In this document: positions 1-13,800 of the stretch, in pieces
Position numbering within the stretch: position 1 is the first letter of the stretch
Layout of the letters: every line of letters starts with the position of its first letter
DNA from: Acholoe squamosa
Taxonomy: Eukaryota; Annelida; Polychaeta; Phyllodocida; Polynoidae
Reading direction: 5' to 3'
NCBI GenBank assembly: GCA_949317995.1
Contig: OX439042.1
Span: 15,355,174-15,419,173, forward strand
DNA length: 64,000 bases
The notes under the pieces: generated by a model
Seen by the model: the letters and a program-made list of their open reading frames with translations, nothing else
Told to the model about the DNA's origin: nothing
Database searches by the model: none
Translations under genes and position numbers: made by a program

Positions 1-138
1 AAATTAAATTAATATAAATTTTAACACAACATAGAGAAATATTATTTTAATCAGGTTAATATCACAGAATTTAAATAACAGAAATGGTTTAATCATATTG
101 TTAAAAAACTGTTGTAAGTGACATTGACAAATACTCAC

Positions 139-940
139 CGAGCTTTGGGAGCAGGAGCAGTAGCTGGAGTAGTGGCGGAAGTAGTGGCGCTAGGGCCGAC
201 AGACTCCAGCTTCTTCCGCTTCTTCTCTGGAAGGGGAGCACTAGGTTTGGGCTTATCATCCTGGAGCCTTCCTGACCTTTTGCCTGGGCCCTTGCCTTTG
301 GACGATGGTCCCGCGACAGGCGATGCGGTAGCACCTTGGGCATCTGGTACGGCAGCTGGTGGGGCATCCTCCTCAGGTACCTCTTCAACTGGGTCTGCTG
401 CTGCAGCTGCAGCTGCGCCACCTGGAATGATTTTACTATATTCATCATTTCCATATAGATTGATACGCGGTCGTAGACGTGACCACTCAGTAGTTTCTTT
501 GGGCATTACCCACCCTTGGTCATTAGTCTACATAGGGAAGATTTATAAATTTATTCATTTAATTACTTACCTTCAGGCTTATCCTTGGCCTTTGCCCGCA
601 ACTCCCTCTTTGTCTTGGCTTTCATGGCCCGCCTCCTTGCTGCCTTATTCTCGGGCATGTCGCTTATCTTTGAGCGTTTCGCATTTGTCTTCTGCAAAAT
701 GGAACATATATATGTATATATGGATATAGATTTAGTGTATGCTCAGCTATTACACAACCCACACCCACATGTTAATAGCCTATACTATTTACATTATGTA
801 AAATAATATATGCTCACATCTTGAGAGATCTTGCGCCTTGCCTGGTACTCAGGCTTTCCTGCGTTGTCATGATAAATGGCACGCTGCCGCTCCCTCTCCT
901 CCTCGGCCTTAGCCTCAGTAAGGGGCCTACTTAGTGGCAT
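139..940 (-). CDS. Partial hypothetical K/R-rich, Ala-rich protein (three exons)
   Basis: I do not recognise a function. Three candidate exons on the minus strand are 818-940 (ATG at 940, donor GAT|GTGAGC), 571-691 (acceptor TTTTGCAG, donor GAAG|GTAAGT) and 139 to about 496-527 (donor CTCG|GTGAGT, strong). The gene would continue past the left edge. Exon 1 is charged (EEERERQR). Exon 2 is rich in Lys and Arg. Exon 3 has an Ala run, acidic and Pro stretches and a basic EKKRKK. One problem is that the obvious acceptor at 527 gives an immediate stop in the phase left by exon 2. Either a weaker acceptor near 496 is used, exon 3 belongs to another transcript, or the gene is damaged. Exon 3 also contains one copy of the 18-bp motif that recurs over the next 1.7 kb, which suggests a repeat-derived origin. 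Confidence 0.4.
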
Positions 941-2142
941 TCTGTGGATAACAAATAATTTATATATATTACATTTTCCCATGAAACACATATCACAGTA
1001 TGGCTAGACCTCACCTCTAGATAGGCATCAGCAGTATATATATTACTGAGCGCGTGGTCACGTCTACGACCCGCAAGCGTGGTCACGTCTATGATCCGCA
1101 CTGAGCAGCCCTAGCCTATATTTAACTACCTATTGGTACACAAATCGTCTTTCTGTGGAAGGGGGCCCACAGTCTAGATTTGTATAATTCATATAGGGCC
1201 TTATGTATCATTATATGGGGTAATTACATGTCTTATATGATTTATAGCATATTTACACCTAAAGTACCTACATCAAGTCTCCCAAAATGAGAGGGGAAGG
1301 GTGTTCTGTATACTATTCCACGTAAAAACATGTAAGGCCACCTGTTTGATACCAATTGTTCCACAAATTAGCTTTTATAAGTACTTTAAAACCAATATAC
1401 CATAGCCATGTACGAATACGTGGTCACGTCTACGACCTCATCCTCCGCTGGTTTGTACTATAGAAATGCTACAGAAAACATGATGGATACCAGCAAAACC
1501 AATTTTGAATCGATCCGGTACGTAAACAGACTGCCTTTATACACTTTTAAGCAGTTAAACCATCAAAATAACCTCACCAGTGTCTTCTTAAGGATATATT
1601 CCACTAATTTGGCAAATATTTTCATCAGTTTTAGGCTAAAAATATGTAAAAATCATCTTTTTCTCACCTGGTCTCTGCAGAGGACGAACGCCGACACCGT
1701 TTGACGCACGCTCGATACTCTAGGCGGCACCCCGGGCGAACAGCATATTAGTTCCTCAGTTTCCCGCCAGGTAGTAGACGTGACCACGGTCGTAGATGTG
1801 ACCACGCCAATGGTTTTCTTATGATACCTCTGGTTCTATGCAGAATCTATTAACCAAACTTACAGGGCTTATTGCTGCCATATAGAGGTATAAGGCCCAC
1901 ATAATAAGGATAGTTGAAAATAAAAAGCCTACATGTAATGGCAGCATGTATGGTCATAGACGTGACCACGCGTAAACTACCCCAAAATCAAATCATAGCC
2001 TCTGGGTCGTACAGTTCTATGGCTAGGTTCAATTTTTCTTGTATGCTCTATAGGTATATGTAAGGTCTGTACATTGTTAAATACATTAGTCCATGTCTTT
2101 CCTAGGGTAAGGAGACCTGAAAAAGGTCGTAGACGTGACCAC
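469..2142. repeat. Cluster of eight copies of an 18-bp motif, GTGGTCACGTCTACGACC
   Basis: Copies lie at 1054-1071, 1079-1096 and 1420-1437 on the plus strand and at 469-486, 1770-1787, 1788-1805, 1952-1969 and 2125-2142 on the minus strand. Most match the consensus exactly or with one or two changes, usually in the CTACGA part. Spacing is irregular, two pairs are nearly adjacent, and both orientations occur, so this is not a simple tandem array. The sequence between copies is unrelated and AT-rich. I noticed no copy elsewhere in the window. Confidence 0.8.
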
Positions 2143-4519
2143 TCGACGATTACACAAAAGGTTTTTTGCATCCAGTCACTACAAAAAGATAATGCAAAGA
2201 CCCCCAATTATTACCAAAAAATTCTCTACCCTAGGGTATGTGTCCCAGATGAAATGAATAAGGATTTGGCCCTTTAATTCTTTTTTGTAGCAATGGAAAA
2301 AAATTAGTTCCTCATTTTTACCCAAAAACCACCCTTTTTGGCTGTTCTGACCCCTACAGCTCACTTATTATGCCTCACAGATACATAGAACCATGGTTCC
2401 CCTCGAAGCTCTAAGCCTTAGGGACCAGAATGCATGAAAAACACAACTACATTTCTTATTTTGAAGAATTTATTGACTGAGAGGCAAAGGCAACCTAGTT
2501 GACGACGATCCATGGCTATTGGTCACATGGTTAATAAGCTGTACACATCTTTAAAAATATACAATTCACAAAACAGAATTATTTTAGTAACCTGTTATAT
2601 GCCTACAGTTCATATCCAAATCTGGATAAACACCACTCTAAGCTACTATGTACATTTATGCTGCCGCATTTTAAAAATGACGTTTTCCCTCTGGATTTCA
2701 ACAAGCTATAATGATATTACATATTTAGCATGCACACAGACGACCTTGCAGGGATTCTTTTCCTACCAATATGGATACTTTAAGTACTGCACTGAGCAGT
2801 GCATATTCCTGTCTTGCTTGCAAAAGAAATGACCTTTTGCTCTGTATGCTTCTCTGGAGAGTTATTTGCAAAAAACGCATTCAACGCGAAAAGGGTATGC
2901 TTTGCTGACGTTCTTACACATTCATTTTCTGGATCTGGGCATTAAACAAAGTCGTTTTGAACCTTGTCATACTATTCTCATCTAAAGTATGAACAAGGCT
3001 GTGATTACTTCACCAAAAAATGTAGGGGGCCTCAGCACATATTGGTGTCAAAAGCATGTGATTATTACAGAAAGGTCAATAAATAAATATATCTATAACA
3101 TTCAGATCGTTGCTTTTCTGTATAGATAGATTGTGGCAATAGTTTTAGTAGGTTACAATGATAAAGAGGGGTACATTCCAGGTGCAAACGATAAGTAATT
3201 AGGCGTTGCTTCCTTTCATGAAAGTAGTTCTGGAGGGCATTTCCCAAGATGGTACGATTGCACACTACTATTTGAAAGCCTCAAAACTCGAGTGGTTGAT
3301 CGGAGGCAGTGCCCTACCACTGCCTGGTACAATCAGCACTTCATGTACATGCACTTGCATATAGGGGTCTGGTCATACCATCTTGAGAAATGCATTCCTG
3401 GCATTCTGAGACAACAATTGTAAAGGCTCCACTAGCGTGACTGCTGCGCCCTCTGCAAAACTGCAAGATCCACTCGCACACATCAATGGTGCGACCCTGA
3501 TGCAAGCTTACCATGGTATTGACACGAAGCTGATGCAGAATGTAAATAAAAACAAATTGAATACTGGATAGAAAGGTGCCCAAATTGGTACATATACCTG
3601 TGTGTCGTTAGTACTCATATATTATGTGGATTTATTAATTACGTCTTTATAAAATCATCCGAATGAAAAGCTGCTGAATATGATACATGTAAAACATAAT
3701 TTGACACAAGCTTCTTTGAAAGTTTATCCCTGAGGCAATGTAATGAACCTTGAGACGTTGTACCATCCTAAAGCCAAATCTCTAAAAGGGATTGAGGAAT
3801 GCACAAATTATCCATATTTTGTAAGTTATCAGTAGTAATTGTGAATAACGTTATAACAGTGACTTGGCTTAGACATTGTATGATTGTATATAAAAGCCTT
3901 GATATGATGCGTTATAATGGAAGATTACCTAGTGCCTTTGCCAAATGATAACATCCCTCCATTATGCTTATAGAGTGTGGTGGTCAAGAGACGTTAAAGC
4001 CCTTACGGACCAATTAGTTGCTTGTGCTGGGTTACAATGAATGTAAACGAATCGAATATTGCATTTTTGTAATCGCTTTGTTTATCATTTGATTTCTTAT
4101 TCTGTTTTTTAGGATCATGTAAAACTACATTCCTATTACTGGTCATATGAATATATACACATTGTTAATTAGAAAACATGACCTTGACGGAATAAAGATA
4201 AGATGTTAAAAAAAGCCACACAGTGTATACTAATAATAAGATCCAGCCGACGTTTTCAAAGCATCGCAACTATATTCAGCCTCTGAAATTGTGTTTTCAA
4301 CTTTGTAATCACACATGGAACAGAGATTAGTGGTGGTCAGAGCTGAGCCCCTGAGTGCATGCTGACTACACCTTTAAGTACAGATTATCTTCGATAAGAT
4401 TGACTATGTGTCCTAACTGTCCTCGAGTTTCGGCCTGTGTTAAACTGTCAGGATTTAACTGGAAACCTGCTGAGTGTTCTTGTAGTTCTTCAAAAGAGTT
4501 GATGACAAATGGGAAAACA
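941..4519. other. No gene seen: AT-rich DNA between the left-edge gene and the carboxypeptidase 3' end
   Basis: Apart from the 18-bp motif cluster, I see no coding exon, RNA gene or element boundary. The ORFs here have no recognisable domain. The stretch must include the 3' untranslated region of the carboxypeptidase gene, transcribed leftward from 4520, but I could not place its polyadenylation site with confidence. Confidence 0.6.
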
Positions 4520-4819
4520 CTACACTACCACCCCCCTTATCACAAGGACCACAGCAGTTGCCAGAATCACCCAACAGGGGGCAGTATGGTGGTAGGCTGC
4601 ATTACCTTGGCCATTGATGACAACAGTGTTGGGTTCACATTTCTGGGGTTCCTTGGGCTGTTCACATTTCGCTGGTTCTTTTGCTTCACATGTGTGCTCT
4701 GGTGGTTTGAATTTTGGTCCATAGTCCATCCTCCTATTCATGGTGATGTTAACAATGGTCACTTTGCCCTCCTCCACGACAATGTCCTTATAGTTATCTT
4801 CATATGCTGTAGCAGTAAC
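4520..4819 (-). CDS. CPM: CPM-like exon 8: stalk and GPI-anchor signal
   Basis: The last 99 residues (399-497) and the stop at 4520-4522. It completes the transthyretin-like fold ([18 protein letters not shown]) and then has a stalk with repeated Lys-Cys-Glu / Glu-Pro units. A small-residue stretch (GQGNAAYHH) precedes a C-terminal hydrophobic tail with no cytoplasmic domain, the arrangement of a GPI attachment signal. The acceptor is CCAACTCAG. Confidence 0.85.
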   Translation of the reverse strand, partial: VTATAYEDNYKDIVVEEGKVTIVNITMNRRMDYGPKFKPPEHTCEAKEPAKCEQPKEPQKCEPNTVVINGQGNAAYHHTAPCWVILATAVVLVIRGVVV

Positions 4820-7800
4820 CTGAGTTGGATAAAAGATGGAATGAGTCAGAAAGATATCTTTGAAAAATGGGTCATCCGATTCATTTCATCAATTGATCAA
4901 TGTATTTTTTTCTTTTGGTGATATATTATGAATTGCAACAATCTTTACTTTTTAATCCAGGAAGAGGTATCCAACCTTAGTGAGAAAGGAGCAAGTTTCC
5001 TGGATTTGATTTTGTATTTCATTTATTGATCAATAAAATTTCTTTCTTTTGTTGGGTATATGCAAATTGCATTTATTCATTTTCATCTCGGAAGCGATTC
5101 CCAACATGAGTGAAAACAATTTTCAAAATGTTTCTGTGTATTTCTGATTTTTCAAAACACTACAAACATTAAATTAACATATAGTTTAGTCAACTTTAGG
5201 CCTACTTATACAGTGAAATACTATTTCAAAGTGATTGTTGTAACTTATGTTATATGTAAGAAGCACTGTGGACATTTACCATGAGTGTGTAGCGTCCTGG
5301 TAGAAGTAGACGCCAGAATTCACCATTTGGGGTTGTTCTGACCACAAAGAACTCCCTGCCTACAATCCGCACCTCAGCGTTCTTCATCTCCAGCTCCATA
5401 GTGTCCCTTATTGTGCCCTTGACACCTGTAAGACAAATGTGTCTTAGTCAATGACAAGGTGGATAGATTTTAGATGAATAAAATAACCTCCTCCATCCAC
5501 TGCTAATCATTAGTTATGGCTCTAATCAATCTCAGGCAGCAATGGTTGCACCTACTGAACAATGCAGGAGATCCCAATAGCATTACAGGCCATGTAGAAG
5601 TACCGGGTGATTAAGGGTGGTGTAGATCTATGCTAGGTAGTTTTGAAAGGTACATCGATATAATGACTGGGTTTACCAGTTACAGATTAATAATCGACAT
5701 AATACTAAACATACAGATCAATACTAGACATAGAGTACACCTTATAAACACAGAAACATACATCACAGAAACAACAGTCAATACAATTGACCAAATGGGT
5801 AGTGCTATTGTTCAGCAGTATTAATACTAATGGTCAATCGCATACATGACTTATAGGATAAGGTGACTGCAGAATCATTTTGTGTTTTACATCAGATAAG
5901 TACATCAGTGCTGTATGGTCAACATGATGCACGAATGTAGCCCTGACAAGTTACTCATCAGGGCTCCATTCAAGCATCATGAAGACCAATGGGCATGATC
6001 ATAAATTTAATGCATTCGTGGCCCTTAAGGAGGTATTTACCCATGTGCGCCTGGAACAGGTAGTTGATGAGTGCATCCTTGTTCTCCACCCAGGCAGTGG
6101 GGAGGTAACTGACAGGAGCAAACTTACAGCAGTGTACCTCCAGTGTCAGCTCCATACATCCTGAGAAGATGTAGTTATAGTCCTGCATACCTCCTGCAGA
6201 CAATGGTATTTTTGGTGGTGTCAGGCAAGTTTTAAAAAGGGATTTGGGTACAAGAGCTAATAAAAATGCCATTTATTTTTATGTTGTAAAAAGTTTGTTG
6301 AACATTGAAAAAAGTTAGTAAAGAAAACGTTTTGAATCTTTTTGTTAACTATCTTTTTATGTGAAAGTTATATTCTTAATCTTGTAATAAAAAAAAATTG
6401 TTGGGGGGAGTGAGTTATTACTACCCATATTTGTGCACAGTTACTACATTGTAGTATTCATAACATAAGCTGGGGCTCCACTAAACGCCTCATTTCTTTG
6501 AAAATTCGTTTGTTCTCTCTGTTTTATTGACACACAGCTTTGATCCAGCAATGCACTTCATAATATCAACTAAAACACACAGAACAATGGATTTAGCGTT
6601 TTGCAGACACCAGTGTCTGGTAGTGGACACCAGTGTCTGGTAGTGGAGGTCCGGCATAGAGCTGCAGTTGGATGCTATTAGAGGTCATGATGATCAGGAC
6701 AAGCGTTTTTGCACCACGGGGAGTTTGAAATGGAAAGCTCATTTGTCAAACCTATGGCAGTGCCATATTGCACTGTATCCACCTTAAACTTTGGGGTCAT
6801 CCACAAATGACGTCATGCTGGAGGGGCGGCGGTCAGACCTGGCATGACGGGAGAAATTTTTCATATACCTTGAGCATTGCAAAATTGGCAAAAAAAGAAA
6901 AAATATGACGAGGGGAGGGAGGTCAAAAATGGTCAAATTCGGCATGACATCATTTATGGATGGCCCCTTTGGTGCACATACCTATGATGGGATACCAAAG
7001 TGCCCCGTTGATAATGCCTTCAGGGAAGGCCCCTGCGTAGCTCGACATAGGACAGCCTTCACCCTTATACATATGGGAATGACTGTAGGAGTAGACTCTG
7101 GACAGGTGTTTGAACACATCATCATCTACACTAGCAGAGTAGTTAGACGCCTGGTGAACTGTGGTTGCTGAAATTGAATTAAGGAAGAAGTGGGTTAAAA
7201 TGGAAGGACATTGAAGGAGAATACCCAGATATGAGCAGATATAAGGTAATATACAATACTGCACTTGGTGATATAAGCCTAAAAATGAATATGCTGAGTC
7301 CTCAGAGGTCAATTCTCATGTCTGTGTTATTAGACCTTTGAAATACAAGATGGTGGCCATTTTTCAAGATGGTCATCCAAATAAGAACTCAAAACCTGTT
7401 TCTTGGATAGCAATAGATATAGTTCTTCAATTACTCTGATCCTGGTGTCAATTTCTATGTTTCCAAGTCTGCTGAGGCTGACTTTATTTAGCTTATGATA
7501 ACTTAAGTTAGTGTGCAAATAGGGGTTCGACATATATTTTACTACTAATAGACTCAATTGGAATTTGTGTTTTTGTCATAAGCTTGAATTGTGTAGACTG
7601 TGTCATACTAGTGATTGTGCATGATCAAGTTGTCATATGAGAAATATCATAAGACTAGTGGTATATAGTGTAAATATATTAAGCTCTCATAAAATAGTGT
7701 TATTTCCAGTTGTCACTGGTTTAATCAGCTTTAGGCAACATGTAAGAAATATCAATCATACAGTAATTAGTATGTAGGTAATTTGTACATACAGTAAATA

Positions 7801-10800
7801 TACAGTAAGTTATAAGGTATAATGTTCTGTTCCACTCCACCTGTGAGGTAATAATAATACAATGTCCAGCATAGTTCTAGGTGGGTTCCCACACCTAACT
7901 CCTGGCCTGCTGCTTAGAGGAATAATGTGATAATGAATCACTTTACCCTCTGGTGGAAGTCTTGAGGAAGATACCCCCTGGCCACTAATGATAGAAACCA
8001 ATGCCTGTCTAGCATAGTTTCACCATAGTGCAGTGGTATAGCAGGTAGCAGGAGATGACTGGAGATGTTACCTCTAGAGCGGTTCTTGGTGTTCTGTCTT
8101 CCTGGAGGTGCAGACAGGCTATTTGTAGCAAATCTTGGAAAAGCACCTCCAGACTGACTGCGGCCAGTAGCATCTGCCTAACTCTACAATTGTTAGAGGG
8201 GAGCCTTTCATGTGTCACTGAGTGCACAAAGGACCCCCATGGGCGCCGCTGTGTCCCCCATTGTCTTGGTCGGTTCTGTAACTTCAAACCCTCATAACTC
8301 GGTTGTTTACGCAGCTACAGCTGCCATTTTGCGCATGCGCGGAGTTGAATATGCCAAGTTTGAACTGCCCGCTGGATAGGCGCGTAACTCCTGCCAGTTT
8401 GTCTGTAGTGCACTCGGAGCTCCATTCAGTCTCCATAGCATAACTTCCTTAATAATGGGAGTTCCGCCTTGATCTTGGGCTCATTCTGACCGTCTAATTA
8501 TGGGCTTTCCATAAATGCTTTGATATTTGACCTAGCTTGCTCAGGAGCGTCGCTAGAGCGACCGGACGGTTATGGCGTCGTGCTTATGTAACCTATTGTT
8601 CAGTTATTAGAGTGCTCAGACACTCATGACGGCGTCAGTGGTGCTCAGGCACCCGTGACGGCCGGTTGCATTCACTTACAACTTATTAGTTTGTGCACTG
8701 GACCATGAGGTCGCACACTGAGACCCTCATTTTTATTATATTGTGCAGTGAACCATTAGGTCGGAGCCTTTGATGTCAGAGAGTGTGTTTGTAACTGACC
8801 TGGCTGGTGTGCAGTGGGGCATGAACGCTCTTATACAAAGTTTGAGCGCTCTTATAGCTCTTAGAACCAACCTATGTATTAATTTCATAGATATCCTTTG
8901 ATTAATACAAAATATGTTACAATTTATGGAATAATAAAATGGTATATCATAGAATACTCCCTCTCCCCCGAGAGAATGCGAAACTCCGTCATTTCGCCGA
9001 GGGAATGTACAATTTATACAATTTTTACCTTATTTTGGAGTTATATACTGTTTGTAAGAGGATTTGAAGTGATGGGGAGTGCTTCAAATGCAATTTTTGT
9101 GGTAGAGCTTTGTCAGTATAAACAATTTTCTCCTGGGTATAAGTACATTTCCGAGTTTCTATATCTTACCATACCTGAGCTTATTTGCTTATGTAACATC
9201 AATTTTGGGTACAATTTTCCATTTTTATGTACAACATACAATTTGGCAAATAGTGTGCGATTTTGGCATTCAATGTTCAATTTAGCGTGCAAATTGAACA
9301 TAAATGACAATTTTAGTGTGCAAATTTACAATTTCGCGTGTAATTGCGTTCAATTGACAATTTCAGTATGCAAATATATAATTTTTGCGTACATTTGGCA
9401 ATTTAAGTGTGCAAATATATAATTTTCGCGTATATTTGGCAATTTTAGTGTGCAAATATATAATTTCGCGTACATTTGGCAATTTTAGTGTGCAAATATA
9501 CAATTTCACGTACATTTGGCAATTTTAGTGTGCAAATATATAATTTCGCGTACATTTGGCAATTTTAGTATGCAAATATATAATTTCGCGTGCATTTGGC
9601 AATTTTTGGTGTACAAATATATAATTTTTTGCGTACATTTGACAGTTTTAGTATGCCAATATATAATTTTGCGTGCATTTGGCAATTTTTGGTGTACAAA
9701 TATATAATTTCTTGCGTACAGCTTGGATACACATAGAAATGTTGATTTCTAAAAAAAAATCTGATTTCAGTGTATGAATTGGGTACAGACATACAGTATA
9801 ATGTGCAACATACAATTCAAGTGTGTAAATTGGGTACAAACTTACAATCTAGTGTGCAAACATACAATTTTAGTGTGCAAATTGGGTACAAGCGTACAAT
9901 CTGGTGTGCACTATACAATTTTATGTGCAAATTAGGTACAAATGTACAATCTAGTTTACATTCTACAATTTTTTTTTTTATTTGGGATTTGAGACAAATT
10001 TTTCCGAGGACCGGAAAAACAAAGTACTTTATGTACAATAGGTTGTTTGTCTCTGAGTTACTCTTTGATTTTGCTATATGGGTGTATTAATTGGCAATTT
10101 CGGCAGTGGGCCGCTGCTTAATTGACTTTTCCCTAGCCTTCTTGAGTATGTGTCCCTGAAAGAGATTATTTGGTGAGTATCTTAAGTAAACATTTTTCAT
10201 GTCAACAATTTTTCTCAAAAAAATTTTTTTTTTCATTCATTTTTCAACAATTTTCTTGGATACCTAAAGTGTGTTACTTTAAGTAAATCTTGGCATAGTA
10301 TACAAGTGCTAGTGGGTACAAAAACTGTCTTAGTTATCTACCTGCATTCATGTATATTTGTGTTGGATTTGTACAATTTACAATTTTTAAATTGCAATTT
10401 CGCGCGTATATGCGCACATTAATCATCGATTTTGTGAGAATACCATAGATTTTCATATTATACATCAACAAGTGGCTGTGTATTTTTTTTTCTAAAAATT
10501 TTTTTCTAATACTTTGATAATTTCATTGACAGTGGAGGTGTGTCAGGAGTGAGATGTGAGTCTCCTCCCTGATGTGCTCATGCAGTGGTGGCACTTGAGG
10601 TGTTAGGTATGTGTCTGTGGCATGTGTCTGTGGCAGTGCCTAGCTTGGTGTCAGTGGACAGTTCAGGGTGGGGGGGGGGTGTGTGTGTGTCCATTTAAGG
10701 AGTGGGTGGCTGGTATTGGAGTATCATTTCCTCTCTGGAAACCTCTGCTGTCACACCATGGCCCACCTTCAAACTATCTTTGCTTTGCCTGTCTCCCAGG

Positions 10801-13800
10801 TGATGGTGGTGGGGAGTCCGGCTAGGGCTCTGGTGGAGGCCAACCAGACCATACATTATGGTTACATAGTGAGGAATTGTAGAGAGATCAGTGAGCATGG
10901 AGATGTGTTGGTGGACATGTATTCCTGCCAATATTTCTTGGGCTCAGCCTTGCGTCGGGGGGCCACTGTGGCCCTTTTGGCTAGGGCCTTGAGTAATCTA
11001 GGGTTCTGGCCCATGGACTCGAACTTCGGACCGCGGGAGCGAGTCTTGTGGGATTATTTGTTGGCCGTGTCCTTCATCGATCTCGCGGCATCCGGGGATC
11101 CATCCATGGCCGCCGAGTATGGACTGGGGATAATGGGGGCCCGGCTCGTTGAGTGGGAACAGGATCACGGCCATATGTATGGCTCGGACTCGGACTCGGA
11201 CTCTCCAATCGATGTTGAACCCGAGGATCTGTGGTAGGATCCCGACTGACTGAAACCTAGGGTGTAAAAACCCGCCATCCCAAAGGCCCTTTTCAGGGCC
11301 GGCAAATTGTCCGAAAAGTTCTGAATACTGTCTCTGATATGTTGTCTCCTGGTGGTGGACTGGGGGCAGTCTAGGCTGTGGGCAGTCTAGGCTGTTTCCA
11401 CAGTCACCGGGGAGGGCTGGTGGTTTAGAAAATTAGCAATAGTCTGCATGTTTGACCTTGCGGTCTCCTCCTGTTGATTGTCAATAATTATATCTGTTGT
11501 ATTTTCCAGTGCTGTCATGGTCACCGGGCTGGTGCCACAATCATTCTGGAGAAGCATGGAGTAGTACAGTCCTTTGTTTTTAAGGGCTGGTATGGTACTG
11601 AACCTAGTGCGCCAAGGTAGGTGTATCACCTGAGGGAGGTGATAAGCAAATTCTCCTCTCTGTGTTGTTATAACTGCTGGTCCATTCCAGGTAAATATAG
11701 CCTTAGGTAGTGGGAAGGTTTTAACCACTATATCCTTATAGGTCGGGGCAGCTGCTGATTTAATCTCATCAAATTCATGTGGTATTGGCCTCAGGGGTAG
11801 CGCGAAGTTCGAGTCTCCACAATATATTTTAAAATATATTGTGGGATTTGTGCGCTTGGCCACATTTTTCTTGCCACAGTGTGTCTGTGCAAATTTCTTA
11901 AGGTACTTCATTATTCTGTAGGCTGAGTAGATGGTCAGGGTGAATAATATAGCAATTATCAGGGTGTGAGTTTCCTGAATTGTGAGAACAGGGGTGTGGG
12001 TTTCCTCTGTAGGGGTTAATTTGGTAGGATTCTTATCTGGGAGCAATTTGTGTAGGGGCAGCTCGGTGACTAGTCTGAATGCTTTGGCTGTAGGCAGGTA
12101 GGCTACAGTCCCTCCTAGTCTGTACAGTTTGAGTAGTATGTATACTATGAAAATGTGAGCTGATATCCCTAGGATGAGTGCTAAGCTTTGGAAGATTGGA
12201 TGCTCTGTAACTCGACGTAGGTATGATTCCTCGTAGCGCGTTTCCATTTCCTTATTAAGGTTGGAGGCATCTTTTAATAATGTTTTGGCAAAGGGCTCTA
12301 AATTTAGTTGAGTAATATCATCCATGATCGGATTTTCCTGTAGTTTTTCTAAGGTTCTAGAAAGGTTTACTACTGGGAAATTTGGAAGATTCTCTCTTTC
12401 ATCTGGTTTGGTTTCAGAAATTTGGTTAAGTGCTGCCATGAATGGTAAATTAATTGTCTTGAGAATGTAATGAAATGATAAGGTTGAGTTACAGGGCAAC
12501 CTTGTGTTTGGAAGAGAAAATTCTCCTACACTGATTGTGCACCCATAGGGTACACCTATGATTGAGTAGGACTGGGCTTTTCGAGTTTCAGACGTTTTAC
12601 CATGGCAGTTGATAAAGTAATGGGGTTCATTAGTAGTGACCAGATACTCATCTTCAGAAATGGAAATAGCATGGGTGGTAGGTGCTTGCAGTGGTGAAAC
12701 TGTAAACTTGCAATGTTCCTTAATCTGTTGAGCCTGGTTAGTAAAAATGGCTACAGGGCATGTAGGCCTGTGCTTATAAATTCTACCATTTACATCTCTG
12801 CATACCTTTACTGTAGTACCTTCACATGCCTGCATATCTGCTGAGTCCAATTCGATGAATAATGATTCGTCGTAAGATACTGCTAGAAACTCAGTTGTGG
12901 TTTGTAATTTGGTGACTCCTCTGGTGGGGGTCTCCTGTGTGTCTATAGGCATGGGTGATGTAATCATTTGGTACAGTTTGAAGGTCGAGGTGGTAGATTG
13001 AATTATAATGTCCAGATGAATATATATATGGTGAGCTGAGTACGTGTATGAGGTCAGCTTCTGTGAATAATAGAAATCTAAGTCATTAATCGCGACTTGT
13101 GCTCCAGGGTGTGTAATCCTAAGTTTGCTATTAATGTCAATTAAGTATCTAGCAAGGTCTGAGGGTGGTACTATATCAGGGGTTAGGATCCCTGATGATA
13201 GCATCCTCAGGGCTGCGTTAGTCCTTTGCAGTGATTGAACTGTATTCATTCTTGCTGCTATGATAATTAATGCATCATTTAATACTTGCATCTTTTCCCT
13301 TTGAGTTTTCTCGTGCCTTGAATATGAGTCAAGTGACCTGGACATGTTAGAGGCCCACAGGTTGACGGTGTCACCTATGGTGTTGATTGTGCTGTCCAGT
13401 ACCTTCTTATCTTGGATGTATGCTTTAACAAACTTATCTTGTCTGTCTGTGATCTTCTCAATGAGACTAGCTGCTTCCTGATCTTGTTTAGCAAATTTCC
13501 TTAGTATTTCATCTATGTTCTTGAGCTGTCCCATTACTTGGTTTACATCTTCTACTGTGGCTAGACCTAGCACACCGCGAAACAGGGGTGCTAGAAAACC
13601 CAGTATGGCCTCTCTTTTGGCCTTGTCCAATGTGTTTATGGGGTTGGATAGGAACAATTTGATGGAGGCTAATGTTTCATTTATCTCCTTGTCTGCAATT
13701 TCCAGCAAGGTGTCAAGCTCTTTGGCTTGTTGGATAATTTGACCAGAGGTATGATCTTGTAGAGTAGGAGTGGTCAAATGGAGTATTCTATCCCTTATGG

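Noticed and set aside
1408..1704. 98-codon plus-strand ORF
   Set aside because: Starts inside one copy of the 18-bp motif, has no domain and no support; taken as chance.
4355..4921. 188-codon plus-strand ORF
   Set aside because: Antisense shadow of carboxypeptidase exon 8, which has the conserved frame and splice sites on the minus strand.
8055..8297. 80-codon plus-strand ORF (with a 92-codon minus ORF over it), repeated at 22876-23118
   Set aside because: Both lie in the two LTRs of element A at equivalent positions. Duplication is explained by the LTRs and no domain is visible.
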